Of a stretch of 8,109 nucleotides of DNA, positions 1 through 5,868 are shown piece by piece. The stretch is from an uncultured Eubacteriales bacterium (GTDB taxonomy: Bacteria; Bacillota; Clostridia; Oscillospirales; Feifaniaceae): the NCBI GenBank assembly GCA_902474785.1, contig CABRXB010000041.1:1-8109 (forward strand), given 5' to 3'. The notes under the pieces were generated by a model that worked only from the letters and a program-made list of their open reading frames with translations, made no database searches and was not told the origin of the DNA. A program made the translations under genes and the position numbers. Within the stretch, counting starts at the first letter, position 1. Every line of letters begins with the position of its first letter.

Positions 1-13
1 TGGGAAAACAGTC

Positions 14-42
14 TTGACTTCCCCAGCTGTTTCGGGTATAAT
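14..42 (+). promoter_or_regulatory. Sigma-A promoter for the ylxM-ffh operon
   Basis: The -35 hexamer TTGACT (14-19) is separated by exactly 17 bases from a perfect -10 hexamer TATAAT (37-42). This predicts transcription starting near 48-50, about 40 bases before ylxM. It is the best-matching promoter for the first operon. Because it lies directly before ylxM, the SRP genes can be expressed independently of whatever lies upstream. The start point is inferred from spacing. Confidence 0.9.
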
Positions 43-51
43 AAACGGAGT

Positions 52-72
52 TGTAAAGTAAAATGCTTTACA
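52..72 (+). promoter_or_regulatory. Palindromic leader element at the predicted mRNA 5' end
   Basis: TGTAAAG (52-58) and CTTTACA (66-72) form a perfect 7-bp inverted repeat around a 7-base spacer. In RNA it can extend by one U-G pair (51/73). It starts only a few bases after the predicted transcription start. It could be a repressor operator placed to block RNA polymerase, or a 5'-terminal stem-loop that protects the mRNA. The repeat itself is seen; the function is inferred. Confidence 0.5.
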
Positions 73-77
73 GAAAA

Positions 78-84
78 GGGAGGG
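78..84 (+). promoter_or_regulatory. Ribosome binding site that fixes the ylxM start
   Basis: GGGAGGG ends 6 bases before the ATG at 91, which is normal spacing. The in-frame TTG at 85 directly abuts this site and could not use it, so the ATG at 91 is preferred. Confidence 0.8.
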
Positions 85-90
85 TTGACA

Positions 91-465
91 ATGCACGAAA
101 AAAATCTGGAGGTCGCCTATCTGCTCGATTACTATGGCGGAATGCTGACCGACAAGCAGCGTGAGGTTGTCGACCTGTACTACAATGAGGATTTGTCGCT
201 AGCTGAGATTTCAGAGCACGCCGGCATCACCCGTCAGGGCGTGCGCGACAGCATCAAGCGCGGCGAAGCCCAGCTTCTTGAGATGGAGCAGCGGCTTGGC
301 CTTATGGCGCGCATTCGCTCTTTGGAGGAGGCGCTCGAGGAGATCGCCTCTCTCTCGGAGGAACTTGAGCGATATGCCGCCGACAACGTCTATGTCAGGC
401 CTCTTGCCGAACTGACCCGGCGCGTTCGGGAGGCCGCCCGTCTCACAGACGGAAAATTGGAATAA
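91..465 (+). CDS. ylxM: YlxM family HTH protein (UPF0122), SRP operon partner
   Basis: This is a 124-residue protein of the YlxM/UPF0122 family, which is typically encoded next to ffh or ftsY in Firmicutes. The N-terminal half resembles sigma factor region 4: residues 20-32 (LTDKQREVVDLYY) are followed by a helix-turn-helix at about 36-58 (LSLAEISEHAGITRQGVRD). The C-terminal half (about 62-118) is rich in Glu, Leu and Arg and is probably helical or coiled-coil. In streptococci YlxM is an accessory protein of the signal recognition particle; the role here is inferred from family and position. The length is typical. ffh follows after 13 bases, so the two genes are almost certainly co-transcribed from the promoter at 14-42. 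An in-frame TTG at 85 was rejected as the start on ribosome-binding-site spacing. Confidence 0.93.
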   Translation: MHEKNLEVAYLLDYYGGMLTDKQREVVDLYYNEDLSLAEISEHAGITRQGVRDSIKRGEAQLLEMEQRLGLMARIRSLEEALEEIASLSEELERYAADNVYVRPLAELTRRVREAARLTDGKLE

Positions 466-478
466 AGGGGGCCGTTTC

Positions 479-1819
479 ATGGCTTTTGAATCCCTGTCGG
501 AGCGCCTGTCGGCCGCCTTCAAACGGCTGCGGGGCAAGGGAAAGCTGACCGAGGCCGACGTCAAGGAGGCCATGCGCGAGGTGCGCCTTGTGCTGCTTGG
601 AGCCGATGTCAACATCAAGGTGGTCAAGGCGTTTGTGGCGGCCGTCACCGAGCGAGCCATGGGCGCCGAGGTGCTCGAGAGCCTCACGCCTGCGCAGCAG
701 GTCATCAAGATTGTCAACGAAGAACTCATCGCCCTCATGGGGGGCGAGAGCGTCAAACTCAAGATCGCCTCGGCGCCGCCCACCGTCGTCATGATGGTGG
801 GGCTTCAGGGCTCGGGAAAGACCACCAACACCGCAAAGCTGGCGGGGCTGTATGCCAAGCAGCAGGGCAAGCGTCCGCTGCTGGCCGCCTGCGACGTCTA
901 TCGTCCCGCCGCTGTCGACCAGCTCAAGGTGGTCGGCGAGGGCGTGGGCGTCCCGGTCTACGCCGAGCCCGGCAACACCGACGTGGTGCAAATCGCGCAA
1001 AACGCCGTCGCCCACGCGAAAAAACACGGCAACGACATGGTGTTTTTGGATACCGCCGGCCGCCTGCATGTGGATGAGGCGCTCATGGACGAGCTGCGCC
1101 GCCTGAAGGAAGCCGTGGCCCCCACCGAGATTTTGCTGGTGGTCGATGCCATGACGGGGCAGGACGCCGTCAACGTGGCAAAGAGTTTCGACGAACTGCT
1201 CGACATCACGGGCGTTGTCATGACCAAGATGGACGGTGACACGCGCGGCGGCGCGGCGCTCTCGGTCAAACATGTCACGGGGAAGCCCATTAAGTTTGTG
1301 GGCATGGGGGAAAAGCTTGGCGACATCGAGTTTTTCCACCCCGACCGCATGGCCTCGCGCATTTTGGGGATGGGCGACATGCTCACCTTCATCGAAAAGG
1401 CGCAGCAGACCTTCGACGAGAAAAAGGCGCAGGAGATGGAGCAAAAGCTGCGCCAGCAGAAGTTTGATCTAAACGACTTTTTGGATCAGATGCAGCAGAT
1501 GAAGCAGATGGGCGGCGTGGAGCAGCTTGCCTCCATGATGCCGGGTGTCAACGCCTCGGCGCTCAAAGACGCCGAGTTTGACGAAAAGGCGCTTGCGCGC
1601 GTGGAGGCCATCATCACCTCCATGACGCCAAAGGAGCGCGCCCACCCCGAACTGCTCAACGCCAGCCGCAAGCGCCGCGTTGCGGCGGGAGCCGGCGTCA
1701 AGGTCGAGGATGTCAACAAGGTGCTGCGTCAGTTCGAGCAGATTGTGACGCTGACAAAACAGCTCGGCGGCATGACAAAGGGCGGCAAACGCCGCGGCCC
1801 CATTCGCTTTCCTTTTTGA
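479..1819 (+). CDS. ffh: Signal recognition particle GTPase Ffh (SRP54)
   Basis: Ffh binds signal sequences of nascent membrane and secreted proteins in complex with the 4.5S/6S-type SRP RNA and delivers ribosomes to FtsY at the membrane. At 446 residues it is full length. The N domain is residues 1-90, with the conserved loop as LLGADVNIKVV. The G domain carries the P-loop GLQGSGKTT (108-116), DVYRPAAVDQL (139-149), DTAGR (191-195), TKMDGDTRGG (249-258) and GMGEKLGDIEFF (275-286). The Met-rich M domain (about 325-436) holds FLDQMQQMKQMGG, MMPG and the RNA-binding stretch ending SRKRRVAAGAG (396-406). The C-terminus ends in a basic tail with PF, as in many Firmicutes. The ATG at 479 follows an AAAGGGGG-type site at normal spacing. 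Nothing is missing or broken. Confidence 0.99.
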   Translation: MAFESLSERLSAAFKRLRGKGKLTEADVKEAMREVRLVLLGADVNIKVVKAFVAAVTERAMGAEVLESLTPAQQVIKIVNEELIALMGGESVKLKIASAPPTVVMMVGLQGSGKTTNTAKLAGLYAKQQGKRPLLAACDVYRPAAVDQLKVVGEGVGVPVYAEPGNTDVVQIAQNAVAHAKKHGNDMVFLDTAGRLHVDEALMDELRRLKEAVAPTEILLVVDAMTGQDAVNVAKSFDELLDITGVVMTKMDGDTRGGAALSVKHVTGKPIKFVGMGEKLGDIEFFHPDRMASRILGMGDMLTFIEKAQQTFDEKKAQEMEQKLRQQKFDLNDFLDQMQQMKQMGGVEQLASMMPGVNASALKDAEFDEKALARVEAIITSMTPKERAHPELLNASRKRRVAAGAGVKVEDVNKVLRQFEQIVTLTKQLGGMTKGGKRRGPIRFPF

Positions 1820-1824
1820 GGTTG

Positions 1825-1853
1825 TATACTAAATGCACTCCATTTTTAGTATA
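1825..1853 (+). other. Inverted repeat (RNA hairpin) between ffh and rpsP
   Basis: TATACTAAA (1825-1833) and TTTAGTATA (1845-1853) are perfect 9-bp complements around an 11-base loop. A shifted register adds the pairs ATG/CAT nearer the loop with a two-T bulge. The element begins five bases after the ffh stop and is AT-rich inside a GC-rich operon. There is no following U tract, so it does not look like a strong intrinsic terminator. It may act in mRNA processing or stability between ffh and rpsP. The function is inferred. Confidence 0.55.
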
Positions 1854-1885
1854 AATGAAAATTTTATTTTTGAGGTGGAACAACA

Positions 1886-2128
1886 ATGGCAGTAAAAATC
1901 AGACTGCGCCGCATGGGCGCCAAAAAAGCCCCCTTCTACAGGGTTGTCGTGGCAGATTCCCGCTATCCCAGAGACGGTCGCTTCATCGAGGAGCTGGGCA
2001 CCTACAACCCCCTGACAAGCCCCAGTGAGTTCAAGGTCGACGCCGAGAAGGTTCAGGCCTGGATTCGCAACGGCGCCCAGCCGACCGACACCGTGAAATC
2101 GCTGCTCAAGAAGAACGGCATCATCTAA
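1886..2128 (+). CDS. rpsP: 30S ribosomal protein S16
   Basis: S16 is a primary assembly protein of the small ribosomal subunit that contacts 16S rRNA in the 5' domain. The 80-residue length is typical. The sequence is diagnostic: [19 protein letters not shown] at the start, [20 protein letters not shown] (residues 23-42), then [18 protein letters not shown] and a basic C-terminus. The ATG at 1886 is preceded by GAGGTGG (1872-1878) at 7-base spacing. The order ffh-rpsP-KH protein-rimM-trmD is a classic Firmicute arrangement, linking secretion targeting with 30S maturation. Transcription most likely reads through from ylxM-ffh, because no convincing promoter is seen in the 66-base gap. Confidence 0.99.
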   Translation: MAVKIRLRRMGAKKAPFYRVVVADSRYPRDGRFIEELGTYNPLTSPSEFKVDAEKVQAWIRNGAQPTDTVKSLLKKNGII

Positions 2129-2134
2129 GGAAGC

Positions 2135-2154
2135 GTGACGCAACTTCGCGTTAC
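2135..2154 (+). other. Small RNA hairpin between rpsP and khpA
   Basis: GTGACGC (2135-2141) and GCGTTAC (2148-2154) pair over 7 bp, including one G-U wobble, around a 6-base loop (AACTTC). The hairpin ends two bases before the khpA ribosome binding site. It could influence khpA initiation or protect upstream mRNA. The pairing is visible; the role is inferred. Confidence 0.4.
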
Positions 2155-2156
2155 TT

Positions 2157-2163
2157 GTGGAGG
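2157..2163 (+). promoter_or_regulatory. Ribosome binding site that fixes the khpA start
   Basis: GTGGAGG ends 7 bases before the ATG at 2171. The longer frame would begin at a GTG at 2135, which has no such site and would put the hairpin at 2135-2154 inside the coding sequence. The shorter start also gives the usual family length. Confidence 0.8.
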
Positions 2164-2170
2164 AACCCGC

Positions 2171-2407
2171 ATGTTACAGGAACTCTTAACTTGCCTGGCC
2201 AAGAATCTGGTCAATGACCCCGACGCAGTTTCAGTCACCGTCTCGACCAAAGAGGATGGAACGGTGCTGTATGAGCTGCGCGTGGCACAGGGCGAGATGG
2301 GACGCGTCATCGGAAAACAGGGCCGCATCGCAAAGGCGATCCGCTCTGTCATGAAGGCCGCCGCCACCAAGGCCGGTGAAAAAATCCAGGTGGACATTGT
2401 TGGATAG
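2171..2407 (+). CDS. khpA: KH-domain RNA-binding protein KhpA (YlqC family)
   Basis: This is a 78-residue single KH-domain protein of the KhpA/YlqC family, almost always found between rpsP and rimM. The N-terminal MLQELLTCLAKNLVNDPDAV is the family's characteristic opening helix. The RNA-binding loop is seen as RVIGKQGRIAKAIR (45-58), containing the GxxG signature GKQG (48-51). It closes with the strand KIQVDIVG. In other Firmicutes KhpA pairs with KhpB/Jag, binds many transcripts and affects cell elongation and division; a similar role here is inferred. KhpB is not in this window. A 135-base spacer containing a large stem-loop separates it from rimM, the longest gap within this operon. Confidence 0.95.
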   Translation: MLQELLTCLAKNLVNDPDAVSVTVSTKEDGTVLYELRVAQGEMGRVIGKQGRIAKAIRSVMKAAATKAGEKIQVDIVG

Positions 2408-2410
2408 AAA

Positions 2411-2473
2411 GCAAAAAGCGATGCAGCTGACAGAGGGCTTGTCTTTGACGCCCTTGTTTGATGCATCGCTTGC
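2411..2473 (+). other. Long structured stem-loop in the khpA-rimM spacer
   Basis: The outer arms AAGCGATGCA (2416-2425) and TGCATCGCTT (2462-2471) are a perfect 10-bp inverted repeat. GC at 2411-2412 and 2472-2473 can extend it past an AAA bulge. Inside, ACA-G-AGGGC (2430-2438) pairs with GCCCTTGT (2450-2457) with one bulged G, and GTC/GAC (2441-2443/2447-2449) closes a TTT loop. There is no U tract after it, so it is not a standard terminator. A second AAGCGAT at 2499-2505 can compete for the right arm. It could be a cis-regulatory RNA, an RNase processing site or a small repeat element. Its class is not recognised. Confidence 0.65.
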
Positions 2474-2542
2474 CTTAAACGGATGACATGGACGCGTGAA
2501 GCGATTGACAACCGGTAAAAACTTCGCGCAAAGAGGAGCACT

Positions 2543-3043
2543 ATGACACTTCTTGAAACCGGAAAGATTGTGACGACCCACGGCGTGCGCGGAGAGGTGC
2601 GCGCCGAAGCCTGGAGCGATTCCCTTGAGGATTTGCTCGACTACCCCGTGTTTTACACAAAGGATGGTCGCATTCTCGAAGTGGAGCGCAGCCGGGTGCA
2701 CCGCGGGGCTGTCAATCTCAAATTCAAAGGGTATGACGACATCGACAGTGCCATGGCGCTCATCGGCGCCATGCTGTATATCGACAAGGATGCCGTTTCA
2801 CTGCCCGAGGGAACCTATTTTGTGCGCGACCTGCTGGGCATGCGCGTGCTCGATCAGAAGACGGGCGCGTGCTATGGCGAAATTGTGCAAGTCCAGCCCA
2901 CTGGCGCCAACGATGTGTACCACATTGCGGCGCCCGACGGCAAGCTTTTGCTCGTGCCCGCCATCCCGCAGGTGGTGCAAAGTGTGGATGTGGAACAAAA
3001 GACCATGACCATCACGCCGCTGGAGGGGCTTTTCGACCTATGA
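2543..3043 (+). CDS. rimM: 16S rRNA processing / 30S maturation factor RimM
   Basis: RimM helps mature the 30S head domain and 16S rRNA 3' region, binding S19. The protein has 166 residues, normal for the family. The N-terminal RimM barrel (about 5-85) carries TGKIVTTHGVRGEVR (6-20). The C-terminal PRC-barrel (about 92-166) carries YFVRDLLGMRV, TGANDVYHI (120-128), LLLVPAIPQVVQSVD and TITPLEGLFDL. The ATG at 2543 follows AGAGGAG (2532-2538) with a rather short 4-base gap. The stop TGA overlaps the trmD start as ATGA, so trmD translation is probably coupled to rimM. Both products act in translation. Confidence 0.97.
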   Translation: MTLLETGKIVTTHGVRGEVRAEAWSDSLEDLLDYPVFYTKDGRILEVERSRVHRGAVNLKFKGYDDIDSAMALIGAMLYIDKDAVSLPEGTYFVRDLLGMRVLDQKTGACYGEIVQVQPTGANDVYHIAAPDGKLLLVPAIPQVVQSVDVEQKTMTITPLEGLFDL

Positions 3044-3801
3044 CCTTTATTGTGTTGACGCTCTTTCCCGAGCTGTGCGCCGCGGTGCTCGGAGAGAGCA
3101 TTTTGGGGCGCGCCGCCGACAAGGGCGCGCTGCACACCGACATTCGCGGCATCCGCCAATATTCCACCGACCGTCATCGGCGGGTGGACGACTATCCCTT
3201 TGGCGGGGGCGGCGGCATGCTGATGACGCCGCAGCCGCTCAAGGCCGCGGTCGATGCGGTGATAAGAGACTATGGGAAAAAGCCGCACACCATCTACCTC
3301 TCCCCCAAAGGGCGGGTCTTCAACCAGAGCATCGCAAAGGAGCTGCTGGCCTATGACAGCCTGCTCTTTTTGTGCGGCCACTATGAGGGGGTCGACCAGC
3401 GCGCGCTTGACCTGCTGGTGGATGAAGAGCTCTCCATCGGCGACTTTGTGCTCACGGGCGGCGAGCTGCCCGCCCTTTGCATGATCGACGCCGTGGCGCG
3501 CATGGTGCCCGGCGTACTTGCAGGGGAGGAGAGCTATCAAAACGAATCCATCTACTCGGGGCTTTTGGAATATCCCCAGTATACAAGGCCCGCCGTGTTT
3601 GAGGGAATGGAAGTGCCGACGGTGCTGCGCAATGGAAACCACGGCGAAATTGCAAAATGGCAGCGTGAACAGTCTCTGCTTGTCACGGCGCAGCGCCGCC
3701 CCGATCTGTTGCGCACGGCGCCGCTGACCCAGCAGGACATCGACCTTCTCAGGGAGCGCGGCCTTTGGCCGAGCGGGGAGCAGGCGCAAACGAAGTTCTG
3801 A
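3040..3801 (+). CDS. trmD: tRNA (guanine-37-N1) methyltransferase TrmD
   Basis: TrmD methylates G37 next to the anticodon using S-adenosylmethionine, preventing +1 frameshifting. It is a SPOUT enzyme with a trefoil knot and works as a dimer. The 253-residue protein shows DDYPFGGGGGM (50-60), YLSPKG (86-91), LCGHYEGVDQR (111-121), SIGDFVLTGGE (132-142), VPGVL (156-160), LLEYPQYTRP (175-184) and GNHGEIAKWQ (199-208). All the usual SAM-binding and catalytic regions are present. The reading frame is open upstream to 2869, but the start is placed at the ATG at 3040, which gives the family N-terminus MTFIVLTLFPE and the ATGA overlap with rimM. The usual downstream neighbour rplS is absent here. Confidence 0.98.
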   Translation: MTFIVLTLFPELCAAVLGESILGRAADKGALHTDIRGIRQYSTDRHRRVDDYPFGGGGGMLMTPQPLKAAVDAVIRDYGKKPHTIYLSPKGRVFNQSIAKELLAYDSLLFLCGHYEGVDQRALDLLVDEELSIGDFVLTGGELPALCMIDAVARMVPGVLAGEESYQNESIYSGLLEYPQYTRPAVFEGMEVPTVLRNGNHGEIAKWQREQSLLVTAQRRPDLLRTAPLTQQDIDLLRERGLWPSGEQAQTKF

Positions 3802-3804
3802 TAA

Positions 3805-3863
3805 AAAGAGGTGCGATTGGGGCTGGCGGCATCTGTGGACAAGCTGTCCTTTTGCACCTTTTT
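3805..3863 (+). terminator. Possible (bidirectional) terminator after trmD
   Basis: Four bases after the trmD stop, AAAGAGGTGC (3805-3814) can pair with GCACCTTTTT (3854-3863), giving about 10 bp with one G-U. The 39-base interior contains a second small hairpin, GGACA-AGC-TGTCC (3837-3849), itself followed by TTTT. The A-run on the left and T-run on the right suit an intrinsic terminator, and on the - strand the right arm would run into TTTTTAT. The large loop and the pairing of the T-run weaken the call. It may be leaky or act as an attenuator. Confidence 0.45.
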
Positions 3864-3866
3864 CAC

Positions 3867-3899
3867 CATGTCCAAAACCAGCGCGCCTGGTTTGACATG
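3867..3899 (+). other. Strong bulged hairpin upstream of the glycan module
   Basis: CATGTC (3867-3872) plus AAACCAG (3875-3881) pair perfectly with CTGGTTTGACATG (3887-3899). The 13-bp stem has a two-base CA bulge on the left and a 5-base loop CGCGC. No U tract follows. It sits only 3 bases after the putative terminator and 50 bases before the next start codon. It may be a regulatory leader element or an mRNA-stabilising structure for the downstream operon. No family is recognised. Confidence 0.6.
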
Positions 3900-3932
3900 C
3901 GTGTTGTAAACAATGCAGCGTATTGTACATAG

Positions 3933-3940
3933 AAAGGAGG
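3933..3940 (+). promoter_or_regulatory. Near-perfect ribosome binding site that fixes the Wzy-like start
   Basis: AAAGGAGG lies 8 bases before the ATG at 3949. An upstream in-frame ATG at 3913 has no comparable site and would place this sequence inside the gene, so the start at 3949 is chosen. Confidence 0.85.
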
Positions 3941-3948
3941 ACTGCGCC

Positions 3949-5868
3949 ATGGAAGGGGAACGAAAGAAAATGTCGTCGGGCGGTGTGTCGGGAATTTTGG
4001 CGCTCATCCGCGACAGCTTTTTCTTCCGCCTGTCGGCGGCCATGGGAAGCGCCATCTACAAAAGCGCGATGAACAGCTTTTTTGTGCGGTGGCTGTCGAA
4101 GGCCAGCGCCCTTCCCAAAGACGGGCTGTTTCGCGAACTGCTTTTGGTGCGCCCGGCGGCGGCTCTGAAAAAAATTCGACTGGGTTTTGCCGCGCAGGTG
4201 GAAAACAGCCTGTTCACACGATTGTGGTTTGGCTTTGTCAGGCGGCTTTTGGCGCTTGACATGGTGTCGTGGGGCGGGGGGATTTTGGCCTTCGGCATCA
4301 CGCTGTTGGGCGTCACCGGAATCCGGGTGATGCAAGGACAGATCGAGAGCTTTCTCGGCGTCCAGGCGGCGCTTGCGGCGGCCTCGGTTTTGGCCGGGTT
4401 TTTGTGCGCCACCTGCAGGGAGCCGCTCGGGGAAATGTTGCTCGACAGCGGCATCCTCAGCCGCGTGCTGGTGGATTTTGTGGGTGTGCGCAAGGTGTCG
4501 CTGGCGGTTGACAAGGCAGAACACAGCCTGGTCATTCCGGTGGCGGCGGGCATCCTGCTCGGGCTTTTCACCTTGAAATTTCGCATTCTGTATCTGTTTT
4601 TGGGCGTGGCGGCTCTGATCGGTGCGGCGCTCATCCTGTGCGTTCCTGAGACGGGGCTCGTGCTCATTTTGCTGGCGCTGCCCTTTCTGCCGACCATGCT
4701 GCTGGCGGCCGCCTGCCTGTATGTCGACATGGCCTTTTTGTTCAAACTGCTGCGCTGCAAACGCGTGTTGCGGCTTGAGGCGGTGGACCTTGGCGTCGCA
4801 GCTTTTGGCGCTGTGCTGCTGCTGCTCGGGGGATTGACCTCGCTTCGCCCGGCCGACAGCATGCGCCAGGTGGCGATCTATGGGGTATTTATCCTGACCT
4901 ATTTCATCGCGGCCAACAGCATCCGAAGCCGGGAGATGGCGCAAAAGGCCGTGTTTTCTCTGATGCTCTCGCTTTTTGTGGCCTCGGCCCTTGGTATCTA
5001 CCAGAATTTTGCAGGGCTTGAGAGCACGGCGAGCTGGATTGACAGCAAGATGTTTGCCGAGATCGGCGCGCGCATCGTGGGGCCCTTTGACAACCCCAAT
5101 GTCTTTGGCGAGTACCTCATCATGCTGCTGCCGCTCTCCATTTCGCTGATTTTGGCGCGGCGCGGCGCGCAGAGGCTGGCGGGCCTGGTGGTCACGCTGG
5201 CAGCGGGCACGGCCCTCATCTACACCTGGTCGCGCGGAGCGTGGCTTGGCGCCATGGCGTCGATTGCGCTGCTCTTTGTGCTCTACCACGCAGTCTTTTT
5301 GCGCCTGGTGCTGCCGGCCCTCATCGCGCTGCCCTTTGTCGCGGCCATGCTGCCGGCCTCCATTGTCAACCGTCTGGCCAGCATCGGCAATCTGGCCGAT
5401 ACGTCGACGGCCTACCGCGTCTCGATCTGGACGGCCTCGGTTCGCTTGTTGAAGGACGTGTTTGGCTCTGGCATCGGGACGGGCTCCACCGCTTTTTCAG
5501 CGGTCTACCCCGCCTATGCGCTGGGGGGCGCCGCCTTTGCGCTGCATGCGCACAACCTGTATTTGCAGCTCTTTGTGGAGCTTGGCGTTGTGGGCATCGT
5601 GACCTTTTTTGTCATGCTGTTTCTGTTTTTCCGCAGCGTCTTTTCCAGCTACCGCACCCTGACCGACAGGGTGCAGGCCACCACCATCCTGGCCATGGGG
5701 CTGGGCGTTTTGGCGCTGCTGGTGCAGGGATTGACCGACAATGTCTGGTACAACTACAGGATCGTGCTGCTCTTCTGGCTTCTCATGGGGCTGGTCGTTG
5801 GCATGGGGCGCGATGACGGGCTCTCCGACGTGAGAAGGAAACGCGAGGACATCCATGAAAATACTTGA
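3949..5868 (+). CDS. Wzy/WaaL-type O-antigen polymerase/ligase family membrane protein
   Basis: This is a 639-residue polytopic membrane protein of the Wzy_C (O-antigen ligase/polymerase) superfamily, whose members transfer or polymerise undecaprenyl-linked glycans on the outer face of the membrane. Roughly 12-15 hydrophobic segments span about 105-620. Family signatures are GPFDNPNVFGEYL (378-390), TWSRGAWLG (426-434), STAYRVSIW (486-494) with Arg490, and HAHNLYLQLFVELG (533-546), all near the large extracytoplasmic loop. The first ~100 residues lack a clear membrane segment and contain three spaced copies of a [DN]S[FL]FxR[LW] motif (22-28, 42-48, 86-92). It is longer than the roughly 400-450 residues common in the family. 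In a Firmicute there is no LPS, so the substrate is probably an exopolysaccharide or wall glycan; polymerase versus ligase cannot be decided from sequence. Its last 14 bases overlap the downstream glycosyltransferase. Confidence 0.87.
   Translation: MEGERKKMSSGGVSGILALIRDSFFFRLSAAMGSAIYKSAMNSFFVRWLSKASALPKDGLFRELLLVRPAAALKKIRLGFAAQVENSLFTRLWFGFVRRLLALDMVSWGGGILAFGITLLGVTGIRVMQGQIESFLGVQAALAAASVLAGFLCATCREPLGEMLLDSGILSRVLVDFVGVRKVSLAVDKAEHSLVIPVAAGILLGLFTLKFRILYLFLGVAALIGAALILCVPETGLVLILLALPFLPTMLLAAACLYVDMAFLFKLLRCKRVLRLEAVDLGVAAFGAVLLLLGGLTSLRPADSMRQVAIYGVFILTYFIAANSIRSREMAQKAVFSLMLSLFVASALGIYQNFAGLESTASWIDSKMFAEIGARIVGPFDNPNVFGEYLIMLLPLSISLILARRGAQRLAGLVVTLAAGTALIYTWSRGAWLGAMASIALLFVLYHAVFLRLVLPALIALPFVAAMLPASIVNRLASIGNLADTSTAYRVSIWTASVRLLKDVFGSGIGTGSTAFSAVYPAYALGGAAFALHAHNLYLQLFVELGVVGIVTFFVMLFLFFRSVFSSYRTLTDRVQATTILAMGLGVLALLVQGLTDNVWYNYRIVLLFWLLMGLVVGMGRDDGLSDVRRKREDIHENT

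Noticed and set aside
443..1444. 333-codon open frame on the - strand
   Set aside because: It is antisense to ffh, has no family motif, and is explained by GC-rich codon structure.
1822..1855. Promoter before rpsP from TTGTAT and TATAAA
   Set aside because: The spacer is 22 bases and both hexamers belong to a hairpin, so this is weak support for a promoter.
2505..2510. TTGACA as a -35 box for rimM
   Set aside because: No -10 hexamer is present 15-19 bases downstream.
3892..3897. TTGACA as a -35 box for the glycan operon
   Set aside because: No acceptable -10 hexamer lies at 15-19 bases, and the sequence forms the right arm of a hairpin. A TATTGT at 3921 is 23 bases away, which is too far.
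3913..3948. Upstream ATG extending the Wzy-like protein by 12 residues
   Set aside because: It lacks a ribosome binding site and would bury a near-perfect one in the coding sequence.
2872..5289. 805-codon open frame on the - strand
   Set aside because: It lies opposite rimM, trmD and the Wzy-like gene, all of which have clear family motifs. Its product is rich in His, Arg, Gln and Lys without recognisable domains, as expected for the antisense frame of GC-rich genes.
5241..5816. 191-codon frame on the + strand inside the Wzy-like gene
   Set aside because: It is out of frame with a strongly supported membrane protein carrying conserved motifs in the same stretch.
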